From DAOTYX01 sp034434635 (GTDB lineage: Bacteria > Chloroflexota > Anaerolineae > B4-G1 > DUEL01): a DNA stretch of 21,700 nucleotides. The DNA is taken from the NCBI GenBank assembly GCA_034434635.1, contig DAOTYX010000038.1, positions 1 to 21,700 of the forward strand, written 5' to 3'. This document shows positions 1-8,733 of this stretch, piece after piece. The translations under genes and the position numbers were made by a program. Under the pieces are notes generated by a model that was not told the DNA's origin, made no database searches, and saw nothing but the letters and a program-made list of their open reading frames with translations. The first letter of the stretch is position 1, and the number at the start of each line of letters is the position of its first letter.

Positions 1-1568
1 GTGATCTCGGCGGCGCGGGCCTCACCCTCTGCCTCCGCCGCGGCGCGCAGTTCTTCTTCCTTGCCGGCGGCCAGGGATTCCAGCCAGGCCAGGGCTTCGT
101 CGCCGCTGGGCATGCCCTCCCCTTCCAGCCAGGCGGGGAGGGTCGGCCCTTCCGCTTCCGGCGCCGGGGCGGGGGCTGCCGGGAGAGTCTCTTCCAACTC
201 TGCGGCGAAGGGCGTGGCAGGAATCTCCATCTCAGGCGGGGCGATCTCTCGCAGCCAGTCGGGAATCTCGGCGGGGATGGGAGCGGCTTCCTCAGCAGGG
301 AGTGCTTCTTCTTCTGGCTCCGCCGTCGGGGCAGCAGCAAACGTCCCTTCCATCTCCGCCGGTGGGGCGATCTCCCGCAGCCAGTCGGGGATCTCGGCGG
401 GGATAGGGGTGGCTTCCTCAGCGGTGAACGCCTCTTCCGCCGCCTCACTGATGAAGGGGGAGGGTTGCGGAGGTAGGGTTTCTTCCTCGCGCTCCTCAGG
501 GATGGCCTCGCGCAACCAGTCGGGCACTTCCTCGACAGGCTGAGGCGGCGGGGGCTCAGGTGCCGCTCCTGGCTGCTCCAGCAACCAGGGAGGGACCTCC
601 AGTTCCTCGCCCGGCGCTGCCTCTTCTTCTCCTTCGCCGGCTTCCTCTCCGGAGGGTTGCTCCTCGCCCAACGTGATCTCGCGCAGCCAGGAGGGGAGTT
701 CGATCTGCGTCTCAAGGGCGCTGCTGATGTCGAGCAGACTGCTTTCCTCGACCGCAGTGGGTATTGCCGACGGCATCCAGGCCGGGCGCTCTTCGGGCGG
801 CCGGTAATCCAGGCGAGGGAGACGCACGGTGCGCGGGGTCAACGGGGAGGCCTCTTCCAGCAGCGCGGCGGCGACCTCGTTGGTGGGGTCGAGCGCCTGT
901 GCCCGTTGCAGACACTCTCGGGCCTCGGCACGGCCCGTGCGGGTGTAGATCTCGCCCAGAAGCAGGTTGGCTTTCAGGCAGTAAGGAAGCCGTTCGAGCA
1001 CCTCGAGGCAGGCCTCTTCCGCCTGGACGGTCTGGCCGTTGCGCCACAAGGCTTCGGCCAGCGCCACCATCAGGTCCACCCGCTGGTCGTCCTCGGCCAG
1101 GAGCGCGCGGAACTCCTCGATGGCGCGGGAGTAGAGCGCGCCGCGGGCGTACAGGCGGGCCAGCGCGCCGGGCGTCAGGTCAAGCCGTCCCGGTTCTACC
1201 CCGTCTATGCGGCCGTAGAGCCGCCGCAACTCATTGCGGATCACCCCGTTATCGGGAGCCAGTTCGAAGGCGCGTTCGAGGTACCACAGGGCTTTCTGCA
1301 GGTCACTGCGCTGCTCGTAGATGGCGCTCAACCCGGCGTGGATCAGCGGATCTTCAGGGTCGCCGCTGAGGACACGCCGGAACATGTCCTCGGCCATTTC
1401 CTGCTGTCCGGCCTCGAATAACCCCTTGCCCATCACGGCGTAGGTGGCCAGGTGCTTGGGATAGTGCTCGAGGATGTGGCGCCCGTGGGCCAGGAGTTCG
1501 TCGTAATGACCCTGTTCGACCATGCCCTCGAGTTGCTGGACATACTCTTGCAGGGTGATTTCTGCCAT
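1..1568 (-). CDS. TPR protein with repeated PxWL motif tail (partial, C-terminus off window)
   Basis: The frame is open from an ATG at 1568 to the left edge: 522 codons with no stop. A GGAGGG ribosome site lies just upstream, and a promoter lies at 1621-1648. Residues about 1-240 are helical and TPR-like, with alternating small and aromatic residues such as ALWYLERAFELAPDN and AEEACLEVLERLPYCLKAN; this suggests a protein-protein interaction scaffold. From about 250 on, the protein is acidic, Pro/Ala/Glu-rich and probably disordered. It carries at least six copies of [LIV]-P-x-W-L, at residues 291-295, 325-329, 348-352, 393-397, 435-439 and 477-481. A further conserved-looking segment, DEALAWLESLAAGKEEELRA, lies near 490. 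Similar TPR-plus-PDWL proteins are familiar from Chloroflexota, but I know no assigned function. No signal peptide or membrane segment is visible, so it is probably cytoplasmic. The product class is fairly sure; the role is unknown. Confidence 0.8.
   Translation of the reverse strand, partial: MAEITLQEYVQQLEGMVEQGHYDELLAHGRHILEHYPKHLATYAVMGKGLFEAGQQEMAEDMFRRVLSGDPEDPLIHAGLSAIYEQRSDLQKALWYLERAFELAPDNGVIRNELRRLYGRIDGVEPGRLDLTPGALARLYARGALYSRAIEEFRALLAEDDQRVDLMVALAEALWRNGQTVQAEEACLEVLERLPYCLKANLLLGEIYTRTGRAEARECLQRAQALDPTNEVAAALLEEASPLTPRTVRLPRLDYRPPEERPAWMPSAIPTAVEESSLLDISSALETQIELPSWLREITLGEEQPSGEEAGEGEEEAAPGEELEVPPWLLEQPGAAPEPPPPQPVEEVPDWLREAIPEEREEETLPPQPSPFISEAAEEAFTAEEATPIPAEIPDWLREIAPPAEMEGTFAAAPTAEPEEEALPAEEAAPIPAEIPDWLREIAPPEMEIPATPFAAELEETLPAAPAPAPEAEGPTLPAWLEGEGMPSGDEALAWLESLAAGKEEELRAAAEAEGEARAAEI
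235..423 (-). repeat. 63-bp direct repeat copies 126 bp apart inside the TPR gene
   Basis: Bases 235-297 and 361-423 are near-identical direct repeats. On the minus strand they encode a block of about 21 residues containing IPAEIPDWLREIAPP. The 126-base offset is a whole number of codons, so the tail probably grew by in-frame duplication. This is seen directly in the sequence. Confidence 0.8.
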
Positions 1569-1620
1569 AACCCGTCCCTCCTGCGGCAACCTTTTCGGCA
1601 CCATTGGGTTGACTACTTAC

Positions 1621-1648
1621 ATTATGCACGCTTTTGGCGAAAAGTCAA
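1621..1648 (-). promoter_or_regulatory. Sigma-70-like promoter for the TPR gene
   Basis: On the minus strand, TTGACT (1643-1648) is followed by a 16-base spacer and CATAAT (1621-1626). Transcription would start near 1614, giving a leader of about 46 bases before the ATG at 1568. The match to the -35/-10 consensus is good and it sits in the only sizeable gap of this block, so the TPR gene is probably transcribed separately from the helicase. Confidence 0.65.
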
Positions 1649-1701
1649 CGAAGTATGGGCAGGGTATCGGCGGCCCATGCCTGATGGCGCTTCGCCCCTG
1701 C

Positions 1702-4700
1702 TCAGCTGAACAACACCTCCACGTCTTCGCGGGAGAGGGCTTTGAAGAAACTGCCTTCTGCACTGATGAGTTGCTCCACCAGTTCTCGCTTCCGTTCCTG
1801 CAGTTGGAGGATTTTCTCCTCCACAGTCTCCCGGGCGATGAACTTGTAGATAAAGACCGGCTTCTCCTGACCGATGCGATGGGCGCGGTCGGCAGCCTGC
1901 ATCTCCACCGCCGGATTCCACCACGGGTCCAGGTGGATGACGTACTCAGCGGCGGTCAGGTTCAGTCCTACCCCACCCGCCTTCAGGCTGAGCAGAAAGA
2001 AGGGCACGCCAGGGTCGCTCTGGAAGAGGTCTACGCGGGCGTGGCGGTCACGTGTCTGACCGTCCAGATAGGCGTATCTGACCCCACGTTCCTCCAGGCC
2101 GGCCCGCACCAGTTTGAGCACCTCTACGAACTGGGAGTAGATCAGCGCCTTGTGGTTTTCGGCCAGGAGTGTCTCCAGAACCTCGAAGAGCAACTCGAAC
2201 TTGGCCGATTCGCTGTGGTAGGTGGGGTCTACCAGTGCCGGGTGGATGCAGACCTGGCGCAGGCGCAGCAACCCTTCCAGGATTTTCATCCGGGCATTCT
2301 CTATGCTTTCCCTCTCTATCAGGCCCAGCAACTCGGCCCGATAGCGGTCGCGTGTCTGGTTGTAGAGTTTGCGTTGGGCCGGGTTCAGATCGGTGAAGAG
2401 GACCCGTTCGGTGCGAGGGGGCAGTTCAGGGGCGACCTGGGCTTTGGTGCGACGGAGGATGAAGGGGTAGACCAGTTTCCTGAGGGTCGTTGCCGCCGCC
2501 TCATCCTGCCGGCTTTCTATGGGGTTAGCGAAGGCTTCCTTGAAGTAGTCCAGGTTTCCCAGAAGCCCCGGATTGACAAAGGCGACCTGCGACCAGAGTT
2601 CAAAGGTGGTGTTTTCCACCGGCGTGCCGGTCATGACCAGGCGGTGGTCAGCATTGATGAGGCGGGCTGCCCGGCCACTCTTGGAGAGCGGGTTCTTGAT
2701 GGCCTGTGATTCGTCCAGAATGGCGTAGTGGAAGCGGTAGGTGCGCAGGAACTCTATGTCGCGTAGCATCGTGCCGTAAGTGGTCAGGACGATGTCGTGC
2801 CCATCGAAGACGGAAGGGTCCTTCCGGCGCCCGGTGCCCGTGAACTCCACCAGGCTGAGTTCGGGAGTGAAGCGGGCGACTTCCCGCTCCCAGTTGACCA
2901 ACAGGGATTTGGGCACCACCAGCAGGGAAGCCCGTTCCGCCTTGCCCTGTTCTTTCAGCGATTGTAGCAGGCACAGGACCTGGACCGTCTTGCCCAAACC
3001 CATATCGTCGGCCAGGATGCCGCCGAAGTGGTACTCGTGCAGAAAGTGCAGCCAGTCCACCCCGGCCTTCTGGTATGGGCGCAGTTCGCCACGCAGTCTT
3101 GCGGGCAGCGGCTGAGGGGTGATCTGCTCAAAGGTGCGTAGCCGTTCCCGTCGTTCCTGAAAGTCCTGGGCGGCCTGGATCTCGGCGGCATGGGTCAGCA
3201 GGTCATCCAGGAGAGGGAGCTGGGTTTCGCGGACGCGCAAGCCCTTCTCGGTCTCCTCTGCCAGGCCGAAGAGGTGTTTGTATCGCTCTACCCATTCCTC
3301 GGGTACCTGTCCAAAGGTGCCATCGGCCAGTTTGACGTACCGTTCACCCTTCCGGACAACCTTCATCGCCTCTTTCAGGGAAATGGATTGGTCGCCGTAC
3401 TGGACGATGGCCTCTATGTCGAACCAGTCTATGCCGGAGGAGATGGACACGCGCAGGACCGGCGTGGCTGTCTTCAGACGGGCGGATTTGAGGTTCTCCT
3501 GGCCATAGACCTCAAAGCCAGCCTGGGCGAGGAGCGGGATGGAGCGGGTCAGAAAATCCAGGGGATGAGTACGGGCGCGCAGTTGGAAGACCGCAGGGCC
3601 AAACTCGTGTCCCGCCCGCTTCAGGCCGTACTGAGATTGGGTGAGCATCTGGTAGTAGTGGCGCTCCTGGCTCAACTGACGGCGGATGTGCGTGATCGTC
3701 CACGTGCCTGGCGAACTGACGGTGGCCACCGGCAGCGCTTTGGGGTTTGCCTCCAGTTCATGGTCACCGTAGGCGAAAACCATCGTGGCGCGGAACGTTC
3801 CCTCTTCTTCCCGCAGGTAGAGGCGCGGAACGGGCTTCTCGGCCACTTCTATTACCTCGGCCACGTCCCCGGACACAGGCAGACGCTCAGCCAGAAGGGG
3901 GAAATAGCGGTCCCGGAAGGTTGTTTCGTCCGTTAGCGGCACGGTGAAGGTCAGGTGTGGGGTGATGCGCAGGACCTCGGGGTTAGTCACCGGCACCAGC
4001 GTGTCTCCCAGCAGGACCCAGGGCGGATCGGTAGAGATGACCTGGAAGTTTTCCTTCTGGGTCGAGAAGACCTCCTCTCCCACATTCGCCCCGACGTCCA
4101 GTGTGAGGCCGGTCGGGGTGCGCATCAGGTGGACCTCCAGCGTAACGGGACGGTCCAACCAGCGGAGGCGCCGTTGGATCCGGTTATTGGAGGCCATCAG
4201 GAAGATGGGAACATTCTGCCGGGCCAGAATCAGCAGGCACTTCGAAAAATGGACGTACTCATCGCTCTCATCGTATCTGTAGTAATACGACTTGCTCTGT
4301 TTCAGGAGCAGGTTGCAGGTCTGAACAGCCTCCGGAGGCAGGTTCAGACAGTTGTACGGGTCCAAAGACATGGTGACCGGTCTGGCGATTTCCTGCCATG
4401 AGCGATGAGAGTCCAGGTAGCGATTGAAGGATTCAACGTCCAGCGGTTCCGATGGAGCCTCGGCCCAGTGAGAGGCCAGTGCGGTATAAGGGGAGAGGGA
4501 AACTCTGCCCATCCCGAGTTGCAGGCCGTAAATGAGGAGATAGGGGTCGGGTGTGGAGGGTGTGGGACTCTCCTTCGGTGGCAAGCTGTTCACCAGACGC
4601 ATGAGGCGATAGTCCCAATGTTGCTCGAGGGGACCGATGTACTCCCAGAGGGCCATTGCAGAAGCGACGACGTGCTTGCAGAGGTACCCCCGTGCGGCAT

Positions 4701-4920
4701 GGGGGCAGGTGCAGGAATATTCGAGACGGTTCCCCTTTCCCGCCTCCAGGGTGACGGTATAGGTGCCGCTGTGGCCTCGTACAGAGCAGGTCGCTGACTC
4801 GCCACTGAAGGCGACGATGGTTACCCGGCCTTCTTTGAAGTATACCCGCCCTCGCCTGAAGCTTTCCCAGTAGTGGGCGAAGCGATCAGGGTTTACGATC
4901 TCACGGGTGAGCAAAGGCAT
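1702..4920 (-). CDS. SWIM zinc-finger SNF2-family DEAD/DEAH helicase
   Basis: This 1072-residue protein starts at an ATG (4920) with GAGGAG about 10 bases upstream. An N-terminal SWIM zinc finger is visible as C70-x-C72, C81-x-H83 (CTCPHAARGYLCKH). A long SNF2-associated region follows. The C-terminal half is a full SNF2 motor: Walker A DDMGLGKT with K644, motif II DESQ at 736-739, motif III VMTGTPVEN, and the C-lobe motifs GGVGLNLTAA, DPWWNP and DRAHRIGQ. The family comprises ATP-driven double-stranded-DNA translocases that remodel protein-DNA complexes; bacterial members with SWIM are common but poorly characterised, and SWIM is thought to bind DNA or protein. It lies 59 bases downstream of the deacetylase gene and could be co-transcribed with it. 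No motif looks broken. Family assignment is firm; the cellular role is inferred. Confidence 0.93.
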   Translation of the reverse strand: MPLLTREIVNPDRFAHYWESFRRGRVYFKEGRVTIVAFSGESATCSVRGHSGTYTVTLEAGKGNRLEYSCTCPHAARGYLCKHVVASAMALWEYIGPLEQHWDYRLMRLVNSLPPKESPTPSTPDPYLLIYGLQLGMGRVSLSPYTALASHWAEAPSEPLDVESFNRYLDSHRSWQEIARPVTMSLDPYNCLNLPPEAVQTCNLLLKQSKSYYYRYDESDEYVHFSKCLLILARQNVPIFLMASNNRIQRRLRWLDRPVTLEVHLMRTPTGLTLDVGANVGEEVFSTQKENFQVISTDPPWVLLGDTLVPVTNPEVLRITPHLTFTVPLTDETTFRDRYFPLLAERLPVSGDVAEVIEVAEKPVPRLYLREEEGTFRATMVFAYGDHELEANPKALPVATVSSPGTWTITHIRRQLSQERHYYQMLTQSQYGLKRAGHEFGPAVFQLRARTHPLDFLTRSIPLLAQAGFEVYGQENLKSARLKTATPVLRVSISSGIDWFDIEAIVQYGDQSISLKEAMKVVRKGERYVKLADGTFGQVPEEWVERYKHLFGLAEETEKGLRVRETQLPLLDDLLTHAAEIQAAQDFQERRERLRTFEQITPQPLPARLRGELRPYQKAGVDWLHFLHEYHFGGILADDMGLGKTVQVLCLLQSLKEQGKAERASLLVVPKSLLVNWEREVARFTPELSLVEFTGTGRRKDPSVFDGHDIVLTTYGTMLRDIEFLRTYRFHYAILDESQAIKNPLSKSGRAARLINADHRLVMTGTPVENTTFELWSQVAFVNPGLLGNLDYFKEAFANPIESRQDEAAATTLRKLVYPFILRRTKAQVAPELPPRTERVLFTDLNPAQRKLYNQTRDRYRAELLGLIERESIENARMKILEGLLRLRQVCIHPALVDPTYHSESAKFELLFEVLETLLAENHKALIYSQFVEVLKLVRAGLEERGVRYAYLDGQTRDRHARVDLFQSDPGVPFFLLSLKAGGVGLNLTAAEYVIHLDPWWNPAVEMQAADRAHRIGQEKPVFIYKFIARETVEEKILQLQERKRELVEQLISAEGSFFKALSREDVEVLFS

Positions 4921-4979
4921 GTTTCTCCGACTCCTCGCAATGGCCTGCCTCCCGCAGGTTCACTTTCATCCTGCTGGGT

Positions 4980-6014
4980 CTAGCCTGCCGACAATCCATG
5001 TTGCTGGCGGAGCAGGTTGAGCAGGTCGCTGATGTCCTGCTCGCCGCCGGGGGCCGGCCCCAATGGGTCGGAGAGGGTCTCCTCGCCCAGCAGCGCATAG
5101 AAGGTGTTGAGCACGCCATGGGCCAGCACGTCCAGGTGGTAGCCACCCTCAAGGGCGAAGAGGATTCTTCCGCCGCTGTGCTCCCGGGCCATCTCCACCA
5201 GCGTCCGCGCCAGACGGGCATAGCCGGCCAGCGAGAGGCGCATCATCGCCAACGGGTCCTGCCAGTGGGCGTCGTAGCCGGCGGAGACCAGGATCAGGTC
5301 GGGCTTGAACCGGCGGACGAGCGGCCAGAGCAGGTCGTCGAAGATGCGCCCATATCCCCCGTCACCAACGCCAGCGGGCAGGGGGACGTTCAGCACTGTG
5401 CCCGCCCCTTCCCCGTAGCCCGACTCCCTCCAGTGGCCTGTGCCGGGGTAGTAGGGATACTGGTGGGTGGATGCGTAGAAGACGCGGGGGTCACTCTCGA
5501 ATATCTCCTGAGTGCCGTTGCCGTGGTGGACGTCAAAGTCAACGATGAACACCCGCTCGATGCCGGGGAGGGTGAGTGCGTGGTGAGCAGCCACGGCGAC
5601 GTTGTTGAACAGACAGAAGCCCATCGCCTGCGAGCGGGTGGCGTGGTGGCCAGGGGGACGAAGCAGAGCGAAGCCGTTGGCGATCTGTCCCGCGCAGACC
5701 TTCTCCACTGCCGCCAGCAGGCCCCCTGCGGCCATGCAGGCGGCGTCGTAGGAGCGCGGGCGGACGTAGGTGTCGGGGTCGAGGTGACCGCCGCCGCGCT
5801 CGGCCATCAGCCGCACGCGCTCGATGTGGGACGGCGTGTGGGCGTGCTGCAGTTCCTCCGTGGTCGCCGGCCGGGCTTCGATGGGCACCAGCCGGGCCAA
5901 CACCCCCGACTGTTCCAGCAAGGTCATAACCCGCGTCAACCGCTCGGCATTTTCCGGATGGCCGGGCAGGTTGTGTTCTTGAAAGAGCGGATGATAGACA
6001 TAACCGGTGGCCAT
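4980..6014 (-). CDS. Histone deacetylase family protein (AcuC/HDAC-like amidohydrolase)
   Basis: This 344-residue protein has the complete arginase-fold deacetylase signature. The N-terminal HPENAERL is followed by the tandem catalytic histidines in RPPGHHA (H123, H124). The zinc ligands are D161 and H163 in VDFDVHHGNGTQ and D248 in SAGYDAH, and the transition-state tyrosine is in EGGYHL. The family removes acetyl groups from lysines or small amines; bacterial members include AcuC, which deacetylates acetyl-CoA synthetase, and acetylpolyamine amidohydrolases. No acetyl-CoA synthetase or acetyltransferase lies nearby to fix the substrate. The start is well supported by AGGAGGTGA a few bases upstream of the ATG, overlapping the stop of the preceding lipoprotein gene (8-base gap), so the two are probably translated from one message. 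Full length, predicted soluble and cytoplasmic. Confidence 0.92.
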   Translation of the reverse strand: MATGYVYHPLFQEHNLPGHPENAERLTRVMTLLEQSGVLARLVPIEARPATTEELQHAHTPSHIERVRLMAERGGGHLDPDTYVRPRSYDAACMAAGGLLAAVEKVCAGQIANGFALLRPPGHHATRSQAMGFCLFNNVAVAAHHALTLPGIERVFIVDFDVHHGNGTQEIFESDPRVFYASTHQYPYYPGTGHWRESGYGEGAGTVLNVPLPAGVGDGGYGRIFDDLLWPLVRRFKPDLILVSAGYDAHWQDPLAMMRLSLAGYARLARTLVEMAREHSGGRILFALEGGYHLDVLAHGVLNTFYALLGEETLSDPLGPAPGGEQDISDLLNLLRQQHGLSAG

Positions 6015-6022
6015 GTCACCTC

Positions 6023-7153
6023 CTACGGGTAATAGGTGATCTCCCGTTGCTCCAGGGTTTCGACATCGCTACCAGCAATGCGCCAGCCGTTCGGGGTCCG
6101 CACCACCTGCCACTCCACGGCGTACGTCGTAGCGATGATGCGCCCACTCACGTTGTCCAGCGCACGCACCTGCCCGGCGAGGGTCGCCTGGTCTCCTTCC
6201 TCCTGCACCGTCTGCAGTGCCCCCACCTCCACACCCAGCGTGGTGTTGAAGTTCCAGGCCCAGTCATTGTAGGAGAGGCCAGCCTGTACTGCAGGGGAGA
6301 GGAGACCGTAGGCAGCCGGCAGGTCGCGGTCATCCAGCGCCAGGTAGAAAGAGACCACCGCGTGCAGCGGAGTATCCGTGGGATAGACGTGCGGCCGATC
6401 CAGGTAGAACCAGGCATAGCGATCCCAGGTCCAGGCGTAGTGCGTGCCGTCCCAGGTGTAGACCACCTCCCAGACCAGGTCGCCTTCAGGCCGCCAGCGG
6501 ACGACCACCTGGTCGGCCAGGTCGCCACCGGCGCTCTCCAGGCGCACGCCGCCCTTGCCGACGAAGCCGCCGAGGAGGGCGTAGTGCGCGCCGTCCCAGG
6601 CGAAGATGTGCAGCAGGTCGGCAGTGGGGGCATGCCCCCAGACGGCGATCTCAACCCGGCCGTCGGCGTTGATGTCGTCCACGGTCATCTCGCAGGTGGG
6701 GTACTCGCCCAGAGCCGAGACCTCCTCGTTCTCCGGCGGGCGCAGGTCGTGCCAGTCCTCCCCGTCGAGGACGAAGCCGAGCAGTTGGGGCGGTTCGCCG
6801 GGCTGCAGGTAGAGGCCCACCCATTCGCCCTGGCCGTCGCCATCGGTATCCTCCTGGCGCAGACAGAGCGGCTGGACGGAGGCCGTGCGCGCTGTCCCTT
6901 CCGCTATGACGGTCGCAACGAGGGAGGGGGTGAGGCGGGGAGCAGGGGAGGGAGACGCGGTGGCGGGAGGAGGGGGAGGGGGAGATGCGGTGACGGAGGG
7001 AGGAGGAGAAGGGGGCGCGGTGATGGAGGGAGGGGGAGAAGGGAACGCGGTGCAGGCGGAGCACAAACTGACCAGCAGGAGCACGGACAGGAGCACCCAC
7101 GCCGGCGTACTGACCACTCTCTCGCGTCTCGATGGCCTGACCGGGCTGTTCAC
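6023..7153 (-). CDS. Proline-repeat lipoprotein with FG-GAP-like loops and a C-terminal NTF2-like region
   Basis: I choose the GTG at 7153 because it forms a GTGA overlap with the stop of the upstream MuiA-like gene and has GGAGGT 12 bases upstream; a GTG at 7165 in the same frame is the alternative but leaves no spacing for that site. The 376-residue product has a hydrophobic leader ending LLLVSLCSAC, a slightly non-canonical lipobox with C34 as the likely lipidated residue. Four 10-residue proline-rich repeats follow (36-75), probably a linker across the envelope. Next come Asp-rich loops resembling FG-GAP/VCBS calcium sites (DTDGDGQGEW, DDINADGRVEIAVWG). The last third (SFYLALDDRDLPAAYGLLSP onward) resembles an NTF2/SnoaL-like domain, which is weaker. 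The function is unknown; it is probably anchored outside the cytoplasmic membrane. Confidence 0.75.
   Translation of the reverse strand: MNSPVRPSRRERVVSTPAWVLLSVLLLVSLCSACTAFPSPPPSITAPPSPPPSVTASPPPPPPATASPSPAPRLTPSLVATVIAEGTARTASVQPLCLRQEDTDGDGQGEWVGLYLQPGEPPQLLGFVLDGEDWHDLRPPENEEVSALGEYPTCEMTVDDINADGRVEIAVWGHAPTADLLHIFAWDGAHYALLGGFVGKGGVRLESAGGDLADQVVVRWRPEGDLVWEVVYTWDGTHYAWTWDRYAWFYLDRPHVYPTDTPLHAVVSFYLALDDRDLPAAYGLLSPAVQAGLSYNDWAWNFNTTLGVEVGALQTVQEEGDQATLAGQVRALDNVSGRIIATTYAVEWQVVRTPNGWRIAGSDVETLEQREITYYP
6929..7048 (-). repeat. Four 30-bp repeats encoding a Pro-rich linker
   Basis: The hexamer GCGGTG recurs at 6957, 6987, 7017 and 7047, an exact 30-base period. The four units encode AFPSPPPSIT, APPSPPPSVT, ASPPPPPPAT and ASPSPAPRLT. 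Such proline-rich linkers after a lipobox are typical spacers, and this period suggests growth by tandem duplication. Confidence 0.85.
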
Positions 7154-8724
7154 GGTAGCCCCCACACCTCCATCTCTCGTGGATGCTCCACACTGAAGTC
7201 GAAGCGCACGGTCCGTTTCTCGCGCGGTTTGAGGGTCACTTCCCAGCGCAGCAGGTTCAGTTCCGTCTGTTCGGTCGGTTGCGGGGCCGCATCCTCCAGC
7301 CGCACCTTGATCTCCTCGTTGCGAGGGACCGGGAGTTGGTCGTGGAGCGTGAGGCGCGCCGGCGTGTCGAGCAGGTTCTCCAGGCGGATCTCGTAGCCGT
7401 AAATCAGGCGGCGACGGTCGGCCAGCAGCCGTTTGTCCACCTCGCGCCGCTTCAGTTCTCGTTCGACGTGCACCCGATCGTCGGTCCCCAGGTAGAGTTC
7501 GATCTCGCCGCCAGGTGGCGTCAGGTCCAGTTGGGTCGTGCCGACGAACTCCTCGCCAGCGAAGAGGTTGACCGGGCCGGGCAGGAGGGTGTAGGGGCTG
7601 TCGTTGGCCGTCTTGGCGCGACGGTAGACCGCTGCGACGATCTTTGGCGCCGTGACATAGTCCAGCGTTGGGGGCAGGGCGAATCGGGCGACGGTCACCT
7701 TATGCGGCGCGCCATCGGTCGGCAAGGTGGCCTTGCCGGGCACGCGATAGGTCACCGCTGCGCCGGTAGTCTCCACCGTCGCTACGGCCTCTTCTACTGG
7801 CGCCGGCGCCGGTGCCGCCTCCGGTTCAGCCTCGGCGGCCATCGTCATCTGCGGCGCGCCGGCCACTTTCCTCATCGCGATATCCTTCGGCGGCCGAGGG
7901 CGGTGGGGTTGGATGTACCACGGTTCCAGTTCCGGCAGCGTACCGGCCAGCGCCGGTCGGGCAGTGGAAAGGATCAGCGCGACGTCGGCCCACTCTTCGC
8001 CGGTGCGCTGGGTGACCTGGGCCAGGTAGCCCACCTCCAGGGATGGCTTTTCCTCCTGTTCCAGGAGCCGCAGGTCGTAGAGCGGGCTCCAGCCAGCGTT
8101 GGTGACCACATAGGTTGCCTCGACCGTCAGGTCACCCGCGGCGGAGACCTCCACCTCGACGGTGGCGGTGTACCGCTCGCGGCCGCTGGCGCTGCGCAGC
8201 GCCTCCAGTTCCTTCTGGGCCTGCTGGAGTTGCCGCTCCACGTCACGCCGCTCGACGGCCAGGCGTTGCAGCGCCGCGTTGACCTCCTTGACTCGCCCGC
8301 GCAGCGCGTCGAAGAGGGCCATCTGCCCGGCGGCATTGCTCTTGCCGAGGGCCAGGCCGCGGGCGAACTCCTGGGCTGCGCCGGCTAGCCCGAACACCGC
8401 CTTGCGCTCCTCCTGGAGCGTCTCTGTCTGGGCATCGAGTGCGTTGATCTGGTCCTGCAACCCCTCGACCTGCGTCTCCAGTTCGCGCACCTGCTCGGCC
8501 GGGGTCTCGGCGTAGAACTCGCGCCGCACGTCCACCGACAGCAGGCGGGCGCGGGCGGTGCCGTGGGCGGAGGCGCGCAGCGACGCGGGGTCCAGCGTCA
8601 GCGGCAGTTCGGTCAGTTCCAGGTGTTGCAGGCCAGACTCCAGCCGCGCCGTCCCCGAGCGGGTCACCCGCGCCCGATCAGGGTAGACGGTCACGGCGGT
8701 GATGGTTGTAGGTAGACTGGTCAT
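7150..8724 (-). CDS. MuiA-family protein with DUF4140 and DUF4139 domains
   Basis: This 524-residue protein matches the 'mucoidy inhibitor MuiA' family by layout. The N-terminal beta domain (about 9-100) begins ITAVTVYPDRARVTRSG, typical of DUF4140. A coiled coil follows at about 75-175 (QVRELETQVEGLQDQINAL; RRDVERQLQQAQKELEAL). A long C-terminal beta-rich DUF4139 domain follows, with the family phrases YVVTNAGWSPLYDLR and TGEEWADVALILSTARP. An acidic/alanine-rich linker sits near 290-320. No signal peptide is seen. The start is an ATG with AGGAGGG five bases upstream, 9 bases after the preceding stop; the stop overlaps the next gene's GTG by four bases, implying translational coupling. The biochemical function of the family is not established, and the name comes from an overexpression phenotype. 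Family call is confident; function unknown. Confidence 0.85.
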   Translation of the reverse strand: MTSLPTTITAVTVYPDRARVTRSGTARLESGLQHLELTELPLTLDPASLRASAHGTARARLLSVDVRREFYAETPAEQVRELETQVEGLQDQINALDAQTETLQEERKAVFGLAGAAQEFARGLALGKSNAAGQMALFDALRGRVKEVNAALQRLAVERRDVERQLQQAQKELEALRSASGRERYTATVEVEVSAAGDLTVEATYVVTNAGWSPLYDLRLLEQEEKPSLEVGYLAQVTQRTGEEWADVALILSTARPALAGTLPELEPWYIQPHRPRPPKDIAMRKVAGAPQMTMAAEAEPEAAPAPAPVEEAVATVETTGAAVTYRVPGKATLPTDGAPHKVTVARFALPPTLDYVTAPKIVAAVYRRAKTANDSPYTLLPGPVNLFAGEEFVGTTQLDLTPPGGEIELYLGTDDRVHVERELKRREVDKRLLADRRRLIYGYEIRLENLLDTPARLTLHDQLPVPRNEEIKVRLEDAAPQPTEQTELNLLRWEVTLKPREKRTVRFDFSVEHPREMEVWGLP

Positions 8725-8733
8725 GATTCCCTC

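Noticed and set aside
657..1421. Plus-strand open frame of 254 codons opposite the TPR gene
   Set aside because: Antisense shadow; the minus-strand frame has TPR-like periodicity, a ribosome site and a promoter.
1655..1678. ATGGGC...GCCCAT inverted repeat after the helicase stop
   Set aside because: Only six pairs with a 12-base loop and no T-run on either strand; too weak to call a terminator or operator.
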